A program made the translations under genes and the position numbers. A DNA stretch of 64,000 nucleotides from Flectonema sp. DT1601 (taxonomy: Eukaryota > Euglenozoa > Diplonemea > Diplonemida > Diplonemidae). Location of the stretch: NCBI GenBank assembly GCA_964019425.1, contig OZ025844.1, positions 434,001-498,000 of the forward strand. Reading direction: 5' to 3'. The notes under the pieces are model-generated. The model did not search any database, was not told the DNA's origin, and saw nothing but the letters and a program-made list of their open reading frames with translations. Each line of letters opens with the position of its first letter. Position 1 is the first letter of the stretch. This document shows, piece after piece, positions 1-8,941 of this stretch.

Positions 1-324
1 GAGACCCTTCGCAGACCCTTCAACCTAAACCCATGAAAGAGCCACACCGTTATCTACATGCGTCCTCGGAGCCAATCCTTTTCCGAAGTTACGGATCTAG
101 TTTGCTTATCTGAATTGTTCTGCCAAGAAAGTTTTGAAAAGTACGACAGGGAGAACCTTTGCAGATTCTCCAAAAACACGTAGGAATCTCGTAGCTTCGC
201 AGAATCGCCAAGAAACGTAAAACACGAGAAAGCAGACAATAAGCGCTATTTTCTTTTTCTTTTTTGAAGTGAGGGAAATTATTTATTGCTGTTGGCACAA
301 GTAGTGACTCAGTAGTCAGGAATC
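1..324. other. 3' flank of the coiled-coil gene; no confident gene
   Basis: I recognise no gene here. On the minus strand an AATAAA hexamer (282-287) lies about 40 bp past the stop of the neighbouring 92-residue gene and fits a polyadenylation signal. A 41-codon plus-strand reading frame from an ATG at 58 could be the last exon of a gene starting outside the window, but it resembles no family I know. Confidence 0.4.
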
Positions 325-603
325 TTACTTTCCTGGGAACTGAGCGTTCTTCTGCTGTTCAAGAAGCTCCTGGAACTTCTGTTTGAAGTGAGCAGAGTGG
401 TCTCTCATCTTCTTGTTGAACTTGTCAGTGTGTTCCTTAATCATCTTCTCAAACTTGTCGTAGTGCTCCTTCATTTCCGGTGAGAGAGTGCTCTCGTCTG
501 GTTTGTCAGCAAAGAACTTCTTGTTCTGCTCTTCCATCTTCTTGCTGAACTCGGCATCAAGTCTGTCCAACTTGTCAGAGAACTCCTGGTAGGTGGTGCA
601 CAT
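325..603 (-). CDS. Small charged coiled-coil protein, 92 aa, unrecognised
   Basis: The 92-residue product is almost entirely polar and charged (Lys, Glu, Asp, with many Phe and Met) and has heptad-like spacing, for example SDKLDRLDAEFSKKMEEQ near the N-terminus and HFKQKFQELLEQQK near the C-terminus. This predicts a helical rod or coiled coil without membrane segments. The ATG at 603 is the first in frame. Just upstream is a plausible 5'-UTR intron of 53 nt (630-682) with donor GTACGAG and acceptor GTACAG, the same length as the intron in the transporter gene. An AATAAA lies past the stop. I do not recognise the family; a cytoskeletal or flagellar role is possible but unsupported. A gene is likely because of the clean frame, splice signals and polyA signal. 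Confidence 0.7.
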   Translation of the reverse strand: MCTTYQEFSDKLDRLDAEFSKKMEEQNKKFFADKPDESTLSPEMKEHYDKFEKMIKEHTDKFNKKMRDHSAHFKQKFQELLEQQKNAQFPGK

Positions 604-629
604 CTTGTAAGAAGTTGTTAAAAAGTTTT

Positions 630-682
630 CTGTACAAAAAAAAGTAAATTCGCTATAAAACTGTAATAAATATTACTCGTAC
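630..682 (-). other. Predicted 5'-UTR intron of the 92-aa gene
   Basis: Read on the minus strand this begins GTACGAG and ends in a T-rich tract plus GTACAG. It is 53 nt, matching the transporter intron length, and ends 26 bp before the ATG. Predicted from splice motifs only. Confidence 0.5.
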
Positions 683-943
683 CTAACTTCGTCATTGGTG
701 TGTTCCCTGCTAAGACAATACTACCATCAGACAACAACGCGCGAATATCAACTAAAGGTAATCAACACATATAAACACATGAATTACCAAAACAGAATAA
801 AATCGTATCTCACACCAACAATGACAACTTGTTGTCTTGGCAAGAGGGAGTAATACGAAAGCGAAAACACGAAACAGCATATAAAAACGATTAAGGTCAA
901 CTTGAATCTTCAATAATAAGTCACAATAAGGAAGAAATAACTA

Positions 944-2152
944 CTAACAATCGTAAGCCTTGGCAGCACCCAGAGATATAGCAAGATCAGCATCAAGAGA
1001 GTCGTGGAGTTTAGTTCCGGGAAATTTTTTCAGAAGCAGTTCACGAATTACAAGAAGACGAGAACTGCCACCTGCGAGAACTATTTGTAAGCGATCTTTT
1101 GGTACGAGTGACATGTCTAAGACATCGTCGACGGGATCCATGGCTACTTCAAGAAAGGATTTACAAGCAATTGGGATATCAGTTTGTAATAATTTCGATA
1201 CTCCCCAAGGAGTATTAAACTCAACGGATTCGATTGATGAAAGATTTCTCTTCACTTCTTCAATCGTGCGCAGAAACTGAGTCCTAACTTCTGAAGTCAA
1301 CTCCCCCATCGAAGCTGAATAATTCGCAGCGACATACGTCGCAAGCGATCTGTCAAAATCAGAACCACCAAGACGGGCATCCCCTGATGTAGCGATTAGT
1401 AAGAATGTTTTCGTTCTTTTTTGTAAGCGCAGAAGTGCAACATCGAGTGTCCCACCACCCATGTCATAAACTAACACATCCAGAGTAGATGTGATGTTAC
1501 TGTTTAAATTGTAAGCAATGGCTGCTGCTACTGGTTCTTCGATTAAACGAATCATACTGAAACCTGCCTTGGTGGCAGCTCTGTGTGTTGCAGCACGTTG
1601 CTCACCATCAAACATAACGGGAACAGAGATAGTGGCTGTGTAGAATTGAAATCCAAATAGTGATTTCCAAAAACCGGTTGCTTTTTCAGCTTTTTTTTTT
1701 AATTTTCGAAGCACCTCTGCGGCCACATCTTCCGGCATTATAATTCCATTGTCCGGGATGTCAATAGCGGCGTTACCATCCTTTGAGATTACGTGGTACG
1801 GTACTTCTGCAGCTTCTTTTTGAGTATTCTCGTCATCAAATTTTCGACCAATTAATCTTTTCGTGTGAGACAACACCTTCAACGGATAGTTCATCTGTTC
1901 TAGTACAGCTTCTATTCCAACTTTACCGCTACCAGTGTAGCTTACAACGCTAGGAACAAGTGGTGTTTCTTCATCTATAATTACAGATCTGCTTTGCTGA
2001 TCGCTGCAAATACTTGCGACAGAATATGTTGTGCCTAAGTCGATACCGAGTGTTGTTTCACCAGCGAAATGCCACCATGGAATACAACTTATTACTAGTG
2101 GCCCGAAGACTGCTGCCAGGGCAACGGTTACTCCGATTTCACCCGCACTCAT
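944..2152 (-). CDS. HSPA13: HSPA13/STCH-like Hsp70 ATPase, membrane-anchored, no substrate-binding domain
   Basis: This 402-residue protein is an Hsp70 ATPase domain behind an N-terminal hydrophobic segment (about residues 7-27), which fits a signal anchor or microsomal targeting. Hsp70 signatures are in order: phosphate-1 loop IDLGTTYS (37-44), EEPVAAAIAY (205-214), phosphate-2 YDMGGGTLDVAL (229-240), LGGSDFD (261-267) and the adenosine motif VLAGGSSR (358-365). The protein stops at residue 402 straight after DADLAISLGAAKAY, so it lacks the peptide-binding and lid domains. That layout, with the N-terminal anchor, is the hallmark of HSPA13 (STCH), an ER/microsome-associated Hsp70 of about 470 residues in animals. 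Upstream of the ATG is a splice-acceptor-like CTAACCTTTACAG (acceptor at about 2186), suggesting a 5'-UTR intron whose donor I could not fix. Orthology to HSPA13 rests on domain layout and motifs. Confidence 0.85.
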   Translation of the reverse strand: MSAGEIGVTVALAAVFGPLVISCIPWWHFAGETTLGIDLGTTYSVASICSDQQSRSVIIDEETPLVPSVVSYTGSGKVGIEAVLEQMNYPLKVLSHTKRLIGRKFDDENTQKEAAEVPYHVISKDGNAAIDIPDNGIIMPEDVAAEVLRKLKKKAEKATGFWKSLFGFQFYTATISVPVMFDGEQRAATHRAATKAGFSMIRLIEEPVAAAIAYNLNSNITSTLDVLVYDMGGGTLDVALLRLQKRTKTFLLIATSGDARLGGSDFDRSLATYVAANYSASMGELTSEVRTQFLRTIEEVKRNLSSIESVEFNTPWGVSKLLQTDIPIACKSFLEVAMDPVDDVLDMSLVPKDRLQIVLAGGSSRLLVIRELLLKKFPGTKLHDSLDADLAISLGAAKAYDC

Positions 2153-2188
2153 ATTATTGTGCTCGTGTGTGTTCTTTTTAAGTATCTG

Positions 2189-2861
2189 TAAAGGTTAGTG
2201 TTATAAATATATCAAACGAAACATTCACAAACGATCAATCATATTCCTAAGACACTCATCAGCTGTCTTCTGAAAAATACTAAAAAAAATTTGGTAAAAA
2301 ACGGAATTTGTTGATTTTTAAATTATTATCAAAACAAAATAATTTTTTTTTTTTCCCCTTTTTTTTAACAATAAATTTAAGTTTAAATTAAATAAAATCG
2401 TTTAAATTCATTGGACCAACGGAATTAACAAAAGGAAATAGTGTATCACCAGGATATGATATGCGCAGTGAGAAGAACCTATTGCGTTAGGCAATGCGAG
2501 AGAGTAGGTGGGGGTTTATGGGTATCAAATAAAAAATAAATAAATAAATAAAAACAAGCACACTCTAGTGCGCAAAACAAGCTAGCGTATCCAAAACAGA
2601 AATAACAAGGGAATGGTTCTTGAACTCAAAAGAAAGGAAAAATTCAAATCAAAAGCACTAACTCCCTAAAAACACATTACCTAGACCTGTCAGTGAGTAT
2701 CAATCAGCAGTCAAGTCAGGTGTGGTAGGAAACCCGAATTGAAATAAGCAGAGAAGCCGCTTTCTATTATCAAAATAAACGGACTTACAAGGGGAACCAA
2801 TAAATTACCTTCGCCCACAGTCAGTTAGACATATTTTTGTGCACTTTTTGTAAGGACGAGA

Positions 2862-2896
<35 letters not shown>

Positions 2897-3698
2897 ATAA
2901 AAAGAATTTGAGAATATAACTCCACATAAAAGTTTTAGCTTGTGAAATGTCAGATCTCAACACAAAACTTTCCGAAAATGGACAGCTATTTTTTTATTTT
3001 TTAAAGCCTACTGTTAGTGTATTTTGAGACCTATCGCCCAAGGTCATGGGATTTTTTTTCCTCCTCGCAAGGCACAGTTGCGTTCCTGAGCCCTAACTAC
3101 ATCTACATCACTATCTTAACTAACAAGATTAAGGTCAGGATAGATCACTGTATACGATCCATTGTGTACAATAGATGGTATACAAGTTGGATTTATTTGA
3201 CAGAGGCAAGTCAAAGGATCAGCCAGAATTCTGATTAGATATCAACACGCTCGGCTGACGTATCTCTGTCACCAGGAAATTTGCGCTTAGTGTCCTCATG
3301 CTGCTAAGGAAATGAGGGAGTACTACAATATTTTAATTTATTTATTTGCCGTCCGTTACTTTCGTGTGATATCCGACATTTCAGTAACATTTGGGGTTTT
3401 GCCCAAAAAAAAAAAAAAATAGAATTTTTTTAAAAAAAAAACCAAGGTATGTCATCGTGTAGAATAGGAACAATATTTAAAAAGATAAAAAAGGGGGGTA
3501 AATTGATACTTTATTATCAAGCTCAGGGGAGAGGGAAAAAAAAGGCAATAAACAATTTTAGCTAGAAGCAAGATGTCGACTCTCTAGGAGGGGCCGCTCG
3601 CTTACCGGTTTTACGGTCAGTTCATATCGCTTTACCTTTTTAGGATGGAACGTATTATAAAACATTCGTTCTTTATTTATTTGTTTTATTTTCTCATT

Positions 3699-3735
<37 letters not shown>

Positions 3736-4068
3736 TATTATTCCGCAACAGAACATTAATAGTACTGTATCAATCGACTTTAATTTATATTTTATTTTCT
3801 CTTCTCTTCCTACCGTGATAGAACTAAGTCGTTACAGTGCTAACGCGAAAAACACATAAAATTATCCAGTAGCCGAATCACTCCAACTAGTTGCTAAATG
3901 AATAATTAAAGGAAGCGTGCGATATGACAAGAGAGCCTCATCATTGTTGGGGAAATGGGACAAGAGATGAATAACAAAATAAAAATTTGAAGGGAGGAAC
4001 CGTCAGCCAGACTCCCAGTACAGTGGTGTGCACCGTTGTCACCATCACTTATCAGAAGTGTATTCACT
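2189..4068. other. Intergenic AT-rich DNA with long A-runs
   Basis: I see no supportable gene. The stretch has an (AAAT)n run near 2530-2550 and three long poly(A) tracts (about 2863-2893, 3404-3418, 3702-3732). A 73-codon plus-strand frame at 3017-3238 is AT-rich, matches nothing I know and is probably chance. Confidence 0.6.
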
Positions 4069-5727
4069 TTAGGATAATTTTCTATTAGTTTTCGCTTGCG
4101 CGATTTCCTTCTTCATTTTCGCGTATACAAACCCCGTCTCATTTCCAAACTGCGTGTCTTCCTGTGACTTTATAAATGCGGCTGAGACTTTTCCTTTAAG
4201 ACTGGAGACCCGCCGACGCTGCTTTTTTTTGATCTCAGCATGGACCGAATCTTCAACAGCCGCCAGAGTCTTATAAGAAGAGTAATAAATAAAAGGCAAC
4301 TCATCTGCATTTACCAACGGCGACATTGAAAGGGAGGAACGCGCAATGTCACTTCCTATACCTGCTAATATTGATGGAGTGTACTTTGGAGGAGTCGTGA
4401 TTGTTGTTGTTATGTTTGAAGTGTTGTAGTTTACTTCCATCGTATAGCATCTAGCCAGTCCAGATGCATGATAAAGTGATACCCTGGCTGAATCCTGCTT
4501 TGTCCCGTCCTTACCACCATTGGCAGTCATGTTCTGCTTTGAAAAATTACAACCCGCATAGTCAAAGTGAGAGCTCGCTAATCCAATTATCTTAGCAAAA
4601 AGTTTTGCTTCTACTTGTAAACCTTGTGTAGGAACACTATTTCCATAAAAGAAACATCCCCTCTTGGTATGGTGTGCATGAAAATCACAATAATACAACA
4701 GTTTTCCAGTTGCGTGAATGTTAAGGAAAAGTTGTTTTGTTGCCTTAATGACAGGTGTGGTGTCATCAGGTGCTCTGTAGAATCTGTTTAAATTCCTTCC
4801 CAACGAGTCAGATCGACAGTGACCTCGTATCACACCATCAGGATTAAGCATGGGTATTATTTTAAAGATAAAGCTTCGTCGAAGTGCAACTCCCTCTCCA
4901 TCTTCTGAAAGCACCTTATCAATGAAGCCGTCTAAGACGAAGCTTGCTGGCGTTTCACACGGATGAACCCTACAGCTGATAAGAATAATTGATTTATCAG
5001 CTAAAGCCATATCATCATTATCACTCGATATTGTTATCAGATCGGTGGGGATGTTATCAAGTGTGTGTGCTAGAACTTCACGTTTAAATGTGATGCCTCT
5101 CTCTTGAGAAATACGCTTCCAGTCTAAAAGCCGTTCTTGTAAGTGTTGATGTGTGTATGGGTATGTAAATGCGATTTGAATTTGTTTATCGGTTTCAAAT
5201 GTAAATGGAATATCCAATACCGCATTAGTAGATAATCCTCCAAGGGCTCTGTGTAAAACTGGATGAGGTATTCTAGACCACTGAGTATGAGGAAATGCCT
5301 GAGTTCTGTATACAGGTCTCATATCCATGGCAAACAGTTTTGAGTGAGCCACAGTATTCATAATCCTAAGTATCACAGATTCCCCCGGCTGAGCACCATC
5401 AATAGTGAAGTTAAACCAAGATCTATTTTTAGTTGCATACTCTGTTCCAAGGCAGTCTGGAGCAAGCCACACTTCGTAGATATCAGTCTCTGCCCCCATG
5501 GGATAAAAATTATTTACAGATTTTTCCAACTGCTGCTCTGTGGGGGTGGTGATACCTTTTTCTGGATAGATTGCAGACGGCACGAACCCATCGTAGCAGT
5601 CATCTGCTGGAAGTATGTTCGGATCGCCTCTTCTTTTGAACACCTGCCAACAATTACCAGAATCGAAGTCGGAGCGAAATACCAACTTGCCGGCTGTCAG
5701 AAGTCGCTGCCTTCCGGGATTAGCCAT
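4069..5727 (-). CDS. AGBL5: Cytosolic carboxypeptidase, CCP5/AGBL5 type (M14 family)
   Basis: This 552-residue zinc carboxypeptidase belongs to the M14B/Nna1 group, whose CCP5 branch removes branch-point glutamates from polyglutamylated tubulin. The N-terminal beta-sandwich is present (GKLVFRSDFDSGN at residues 13-25, NRSWFNFTIDG at 101-111). The catalytic domain has the zinc motif HPCETP (H255, E258), LNPDGVIRGH (294-303), NLNR (312-315), the third ligand in DFHAHHTKRG (H350) and the catalytic Glu in YTMEVNYNT (E431). FDYAGCNFS (388-396) is typical of CCP5. I start at the ATG at 5727: the frame stays open to 5796 but that extension has no ATG, and a splice acceptor (TTATTGCAG, ending at 5742) sits 14 bp upstream of the ATG. 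The last 60 residues are basic. The frame is intact and all catalytic residues are present. Confidence 0.93.
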   Translation of the reverse strand: MANPGRQRLLTAGKLVFRSDFDSGNCWQVFKRRGDPNILPADDCYDGFVPSAIYPEKGITTPTEQQLEKSVNNFYPMGAETDIYEVWLAPDCLGTEYATKNRSWFNFTIDGAQPGESVILRIMNTVAHSKLFAMDMRPVYRTQAFPHTQWSRIPHPVLHRALGGLSTNAVLDIPFTFETDKQIQIAFTYPYTHQHLQERLLDWKRISQERGITFKREVLAHTLDNIPTDLITISSDNDDMALADKSIILISCRVHPCETPASFVLDGFIDKVLSEDGEGVALRRSFIFKIIPMLNPDGVIRGHCRSDSLGRNLNRFYRAPDDTTPVIKATKQLFLNIHATGKLLYYCDFHAHHTKRGCFFYGNSVPTQGLQVEAKLFAKIIGLASSHFDYAGCNFSKQNMTANGGKDGTKQDSARVSLYHASGLARCYTMEVNYNTSNITTTITTPPKYTPSILAGIGSDIARSSLSMSPLVNADELPFIYYSSYKTLAAVEDSVHAEIKKKQRRRVSSLKGKVSAAFIKSQEDTQFGNETGFVYAKMKKEIAQAKTNRKLS

Positions 5728-5741
5728 ATTTCCTTTGTTCT

Positions 5742-5825
5742 CTGCAATAAGATTGGGAAAAGAAGGAAATAGTGAGGGTAACAAGTTCTGAATCACTTAA
5801 AAAGTTTACGATACGTGTGTGATAC
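5742..5825 (-). other. Predicted 5'-UTR intron of the CCP5 gene
   Basis: On the minus strand the sequence AACAG is followed by donor GTATCAC; a pyrimidine-rich tract and TTATTGCAG close the 84-nt interval. It explains why the reading frame is open upstream without an ATG. Confidence 0.6.
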
Positions 5826-6774
5826 CTGTTTAGGCTAAATGGTTACTCAACTTACTCTCTCAACTTTCGCAAGTTTGCAGAAATCAATATTCACATGAAA
5901 CAATACGAATTTGTTCATGTTGTCAAAAAGTCCACAAAACTTATTGAGATCCTAAAGTTGGAAAATATTTTCCCTTCTCACAATTATTAATAGAACAAAA
6001 ACAAATAACAGCAATTATGCTTTTTGACGTTTTTAATTTTGACTAAGAAAAGTACCAGAAAAAGGTAAATGTGTTTTCTCTACTTGCTCAAGGTATCCCT
6101 AAAGAGCAACAAGGACAAAGCAAAAAAGTAAACAGTGTTTGAGTATGTGCACTTACCCGAATTTACCCCCCTCATTCATTATTACCATAAATGATAGTTG
6201 AGTCAGGAATCCCGGAAAGGGCGCAGGTAGCATCACAACATTCAAAAAATGGTCCGAGTCAGAGCAAGAGAAGGGTCAGCTGCATAACTCGGAAATAAAG
6301 GGAGCAAACAGAATGCTAGACTCATTAACAAAAAGATTGATTAGAAACAACAAAGAAACACGCGTCAGCATCGAAACGTAAGCAGAGCAGCTCTTTATAA
6401 ATAGTTAGAAACTGCAATGAATTTCTCAGGTAGGCTGACCAACCTGGAACATTGCTCAAAAAGACAAAAAAAAGGGGATTGTCCAATGACCACTCCGGAA
6501 TTACAAATACAGGAACATCACGGGACTAGTAATTAAAATACACCCTCTGATCATATCACGACGCACTCTTTCTTGCATCGTGAAAGAACACACAGAAATA
6601 ATTGTGAGGCATTTGTGACGTAAGGATATTACTTACAAATGAGTCGTCTGAAAAGGCAAGGCTTGTAATGAAGGAAAGTCTGGCAGAAGTGAAAGTTTCT
6701 CACAAATGTTAATACTTTTTTGAAATTATTTTTCTTTATTTGATATAAGATATGAAAAAAAGATTCTTTGCACA
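5826..6774. other. Intergenic region between the CCP5 gene and tRNA-Trp
   Basis: No coding signal or repeat stands out in about 950 bp. It should contain the CCP5 promoter (right side, minus strand) and the 3' end of the transporter transcript if that reads through the tRNA. Confidence 0.5.
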
Positions 6775-6844
6775 GGCCCCATGGTGTAGCGGTAGCACTT
6801 CGGATTCCAAATCCGACAACGGCGGTTCGATTCCGTCTGGGGTC
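6775..6844 (+). tRNA. tRNA-Trp (anticodon CCA)
   Basis: A 70-nt cloverleaf can be drawn by eye. The acceptor GGCCCCA pairs with TGGGGTC (one G-U). The D-arm is GTG...CAC with GCGGTAG. The anticodon stem TCGGA/TCCGA holds loop TTCCAAA, giving CCA. The T-arm is GGCGG-TTCGATT-CCGTC. A T7 run (about 6846-6852) directly follows and fits a Pol III terminator. There is no intron. It lies convergent to, and 12 bp from, the stop codon of the transporter gene on the other strand, so the transporter 3' UTR must overlap it. Confidence 0.95.
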
Positions 6845-6855
6845 ATTTTTTTACA

Positions 6856-8453
6856 CTAACTATACCTTGCGGTGACATAAAGTAAGAATGGACAAAGAAT
6901 CGAACCAAAAACAAGAAAGGCAAGAGCAAGATACTGCGTTAGCATTGATGGTGGTGGAGGACATAGTGCGTCGCTTTGTTGACTTGAGACAGATTCAAGG
7001 AAGTGCTGAGACTCACAGTCATCTGGTTGTTTGTAACACAGAATCGATTGATTTGGGTAATGTCTGCGGACAGTGAATAAATAAAATAAAGGGGGAATGA
7101 TAGCAGTGTTTGTGGTTGCTGTGGTCGCTCCTACATATGCAAAGGCAGCGTACATTGAAGGAACAAAAGCTGCAACTAAGGCAGCAGAAACTATAATGAA
7201 GAGGTTCGTTGCTGCATTAATGAATTGATCAACCAACTGGTCGTCTGCATCTTCATCGTCATCAGATGACTTAATCAGTTTCTTCATTACATGTTCCTGC
7301 AATATAGTGCTACATTCAATTAAAATTACTGGAAATGACAACAAGACACTCATGGCAAACAAAATTTTCACTGCATCGAAGTCAGACGAAAAATTGTTTA
7401 AAATGTCATCTTCAACATCGTTCTTGTAAGTCAGGTACCCACAAAAAGCTATCATAATGTATGTAAATCCAGCACTGTTTTTGGTTTTGCTTGTTAAGAA
7501 CAGGAATAATTTAGTATCAATTCATACCTAACGTTGGCAATCAGCGAAGCAACACCCAATTTGTCAGTTTTGTTACCAACCTCTCCACTGAGATCTCGGT
7601 AGGATCCAAAAACATTTGTTTGACAATCATAAGAAAAGAAGATAATTGGAATGGCCACTAAACTATTTGCATCGAAGTGGGCTATTTTGGTGTCAGAGAA
7701 ATCCTGTTTTGTGTTCGATAACCCAAGAAAAAAAATTGTTACAGAAAAATTAGCAGTAAAACATACTCCGCTTTCATAAATGACTTTGATAAATATGCAG
7801 ACTACGAAAACCATCATGGCTAGCACCCCTAACACGTTAATCCAACCAAGTTGAGTTATATTTCTATAAAGCATCATCGGGAAAACCATGATTGAAAGAA
7901 CGATAATTATGAACCATTCAGATGCAAGGGTAGAATGGTTGAGTTCATGGATGCGGCCTTTTAAAATCGGTTGGACAAGGTCAGCAATCATACGCAGTGA
8001 ACCTAACGCCGCACCCCATGAATCGAAAAAGCATATGGCCATCGCATAAAAAAAACCAAATTTTCCCAAACAATGACTCCCAAGACCGGCTACGTCCACA
8101 TCTTCTCTTCCAACAATGTCAAGACTCTTGCTCAGTAGATAGCACCCATAGTGACTCATCAGCGAAATTACTATCACAGCAATGGGAAATAATACTACTC
8201 CTGAGTCATTCATCGCCTTAGGCATTGCCAGCGACCCTGCCCCAGTTATAGTCTTAAATAAGATTATTGCTACACTAGCAACTCCTCTGTTCCCCTGTTC
8301 CGGCACACCAACGAAGCTCGGTGTCTCCCCCAGCAGTCTGCTGCTTCCACTTTTTATACTCCTCGCACTGTAGAGACTTCCGGTCCTCTTTTTTGGGCTT
8401 GTGACCTCGATGTCATCTTGATTGATGCCCATAGTGTTACTGGGGGATGTCAT
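6856..8453 (-). CDS. Amino acid transporter (AAAP/SLC38-type), two exons
   Basis: This gene encodes a polytopic membrane protein of the amino acid/auxin permease family (Aa_trans), which includes SLC38 transporters and plant/yeast AVT vacuolar exporters. Exon 1 is 8453-7528 and exon 2 is 7474-6856. The 53-nt intron (7475-7527) has donor GTATGA and acceptor AAAAACAG, and joining gives a continuous 514-residue frame (1,545 nt including stop). After a polar N-terminus the first helix carries the family signature ITGAGSLAMPKAMNDSG. About ten further hydrophobic segments follow, including VLFPIAVIVISLMSHYGCYL and SFPVILIECSTI. An acidic loop (SSDDDEDADDQ) separates late helices. The ATG at 8453 is the first in frame; a CACCTAG acceptor-like site just before it may mark another 5' intron. 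Substrate and membrane (plasma or vacuolar) cannot be told from sequence. Confidence 0.88.
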
Positions 8454-8735
8454 TCCTAGGTGAATTAATTATTAAGAAAACAGACCAAGAATTGCCCAAG
8501 AAAGATTCTGTGATTATTAAATACACCAAATGATTGTATTGCACAAGGTTTGTAACTGAAAAGTAAATACTAATTTGATACTGCATTTCTTAAGCTAACA
8601 ACAATTTCTCCGGGTACTATGATTAAATATAAAGCAGTTACCTGTCTAGCGGCTCTAGACGTTACCTCTTTGGCAGCAGCCTCGCCATTCAACTGCAGGT
8701 GATTACTTGGCTTCAGGAGAAAAAAAAGCTACAAC
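8454..8735. other. 5' flank of the transporter gene
   Basis: No gene is seen. This short AT-rich stretch between the transporter ATG and the first of a pair of direct repeats flanking the LINE region probably holds the transporter promoter and 5' UTR. Confidence 0.5.
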
Positions 8736-8763
8736 GTGGAAAGACAAGGGAATGTGACTAAAT
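8736..8763 (+). repeat. Left copy of a direct repeat flanking the LINE
   Basis: The motif GTGGAAAGACA..ATGTGACTAAAT occurs here and again at 11259-11287, with about three differences in 28 bp. It could be an old target-site duplication around the LINE insertion or a short dispersed repeat. Confidence 0.55.
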
Positions 8764-8941
8764 GAAAAAGAAGTCTTATTTATTTATATAAATATAAAGC
8801 CTATAAAGACTTTATAAATAAAAAAAAGGCATACTATCTGGTCTTTGGTCAGGCTCCTCCATACAGACCATCGTCCTACTGGGGTATATAGAAACACACA
8901 CCTACACTCACCTACAAGTAACAGGCGTCCACTGTAGGTGG

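Noticed and set aside
3017-3238. 73-codon plus-strand frame between the Hsp70 and CCP5 genes
   Set aside because: AT-rich, isolated, no splice or polyA context and no similarity.
5728-5796. Extending the CCP5 start upstream to 5796
   Set aside because: That extension has no ATG and contains a splice acceptor, so the first real start is the ATG at 5727.
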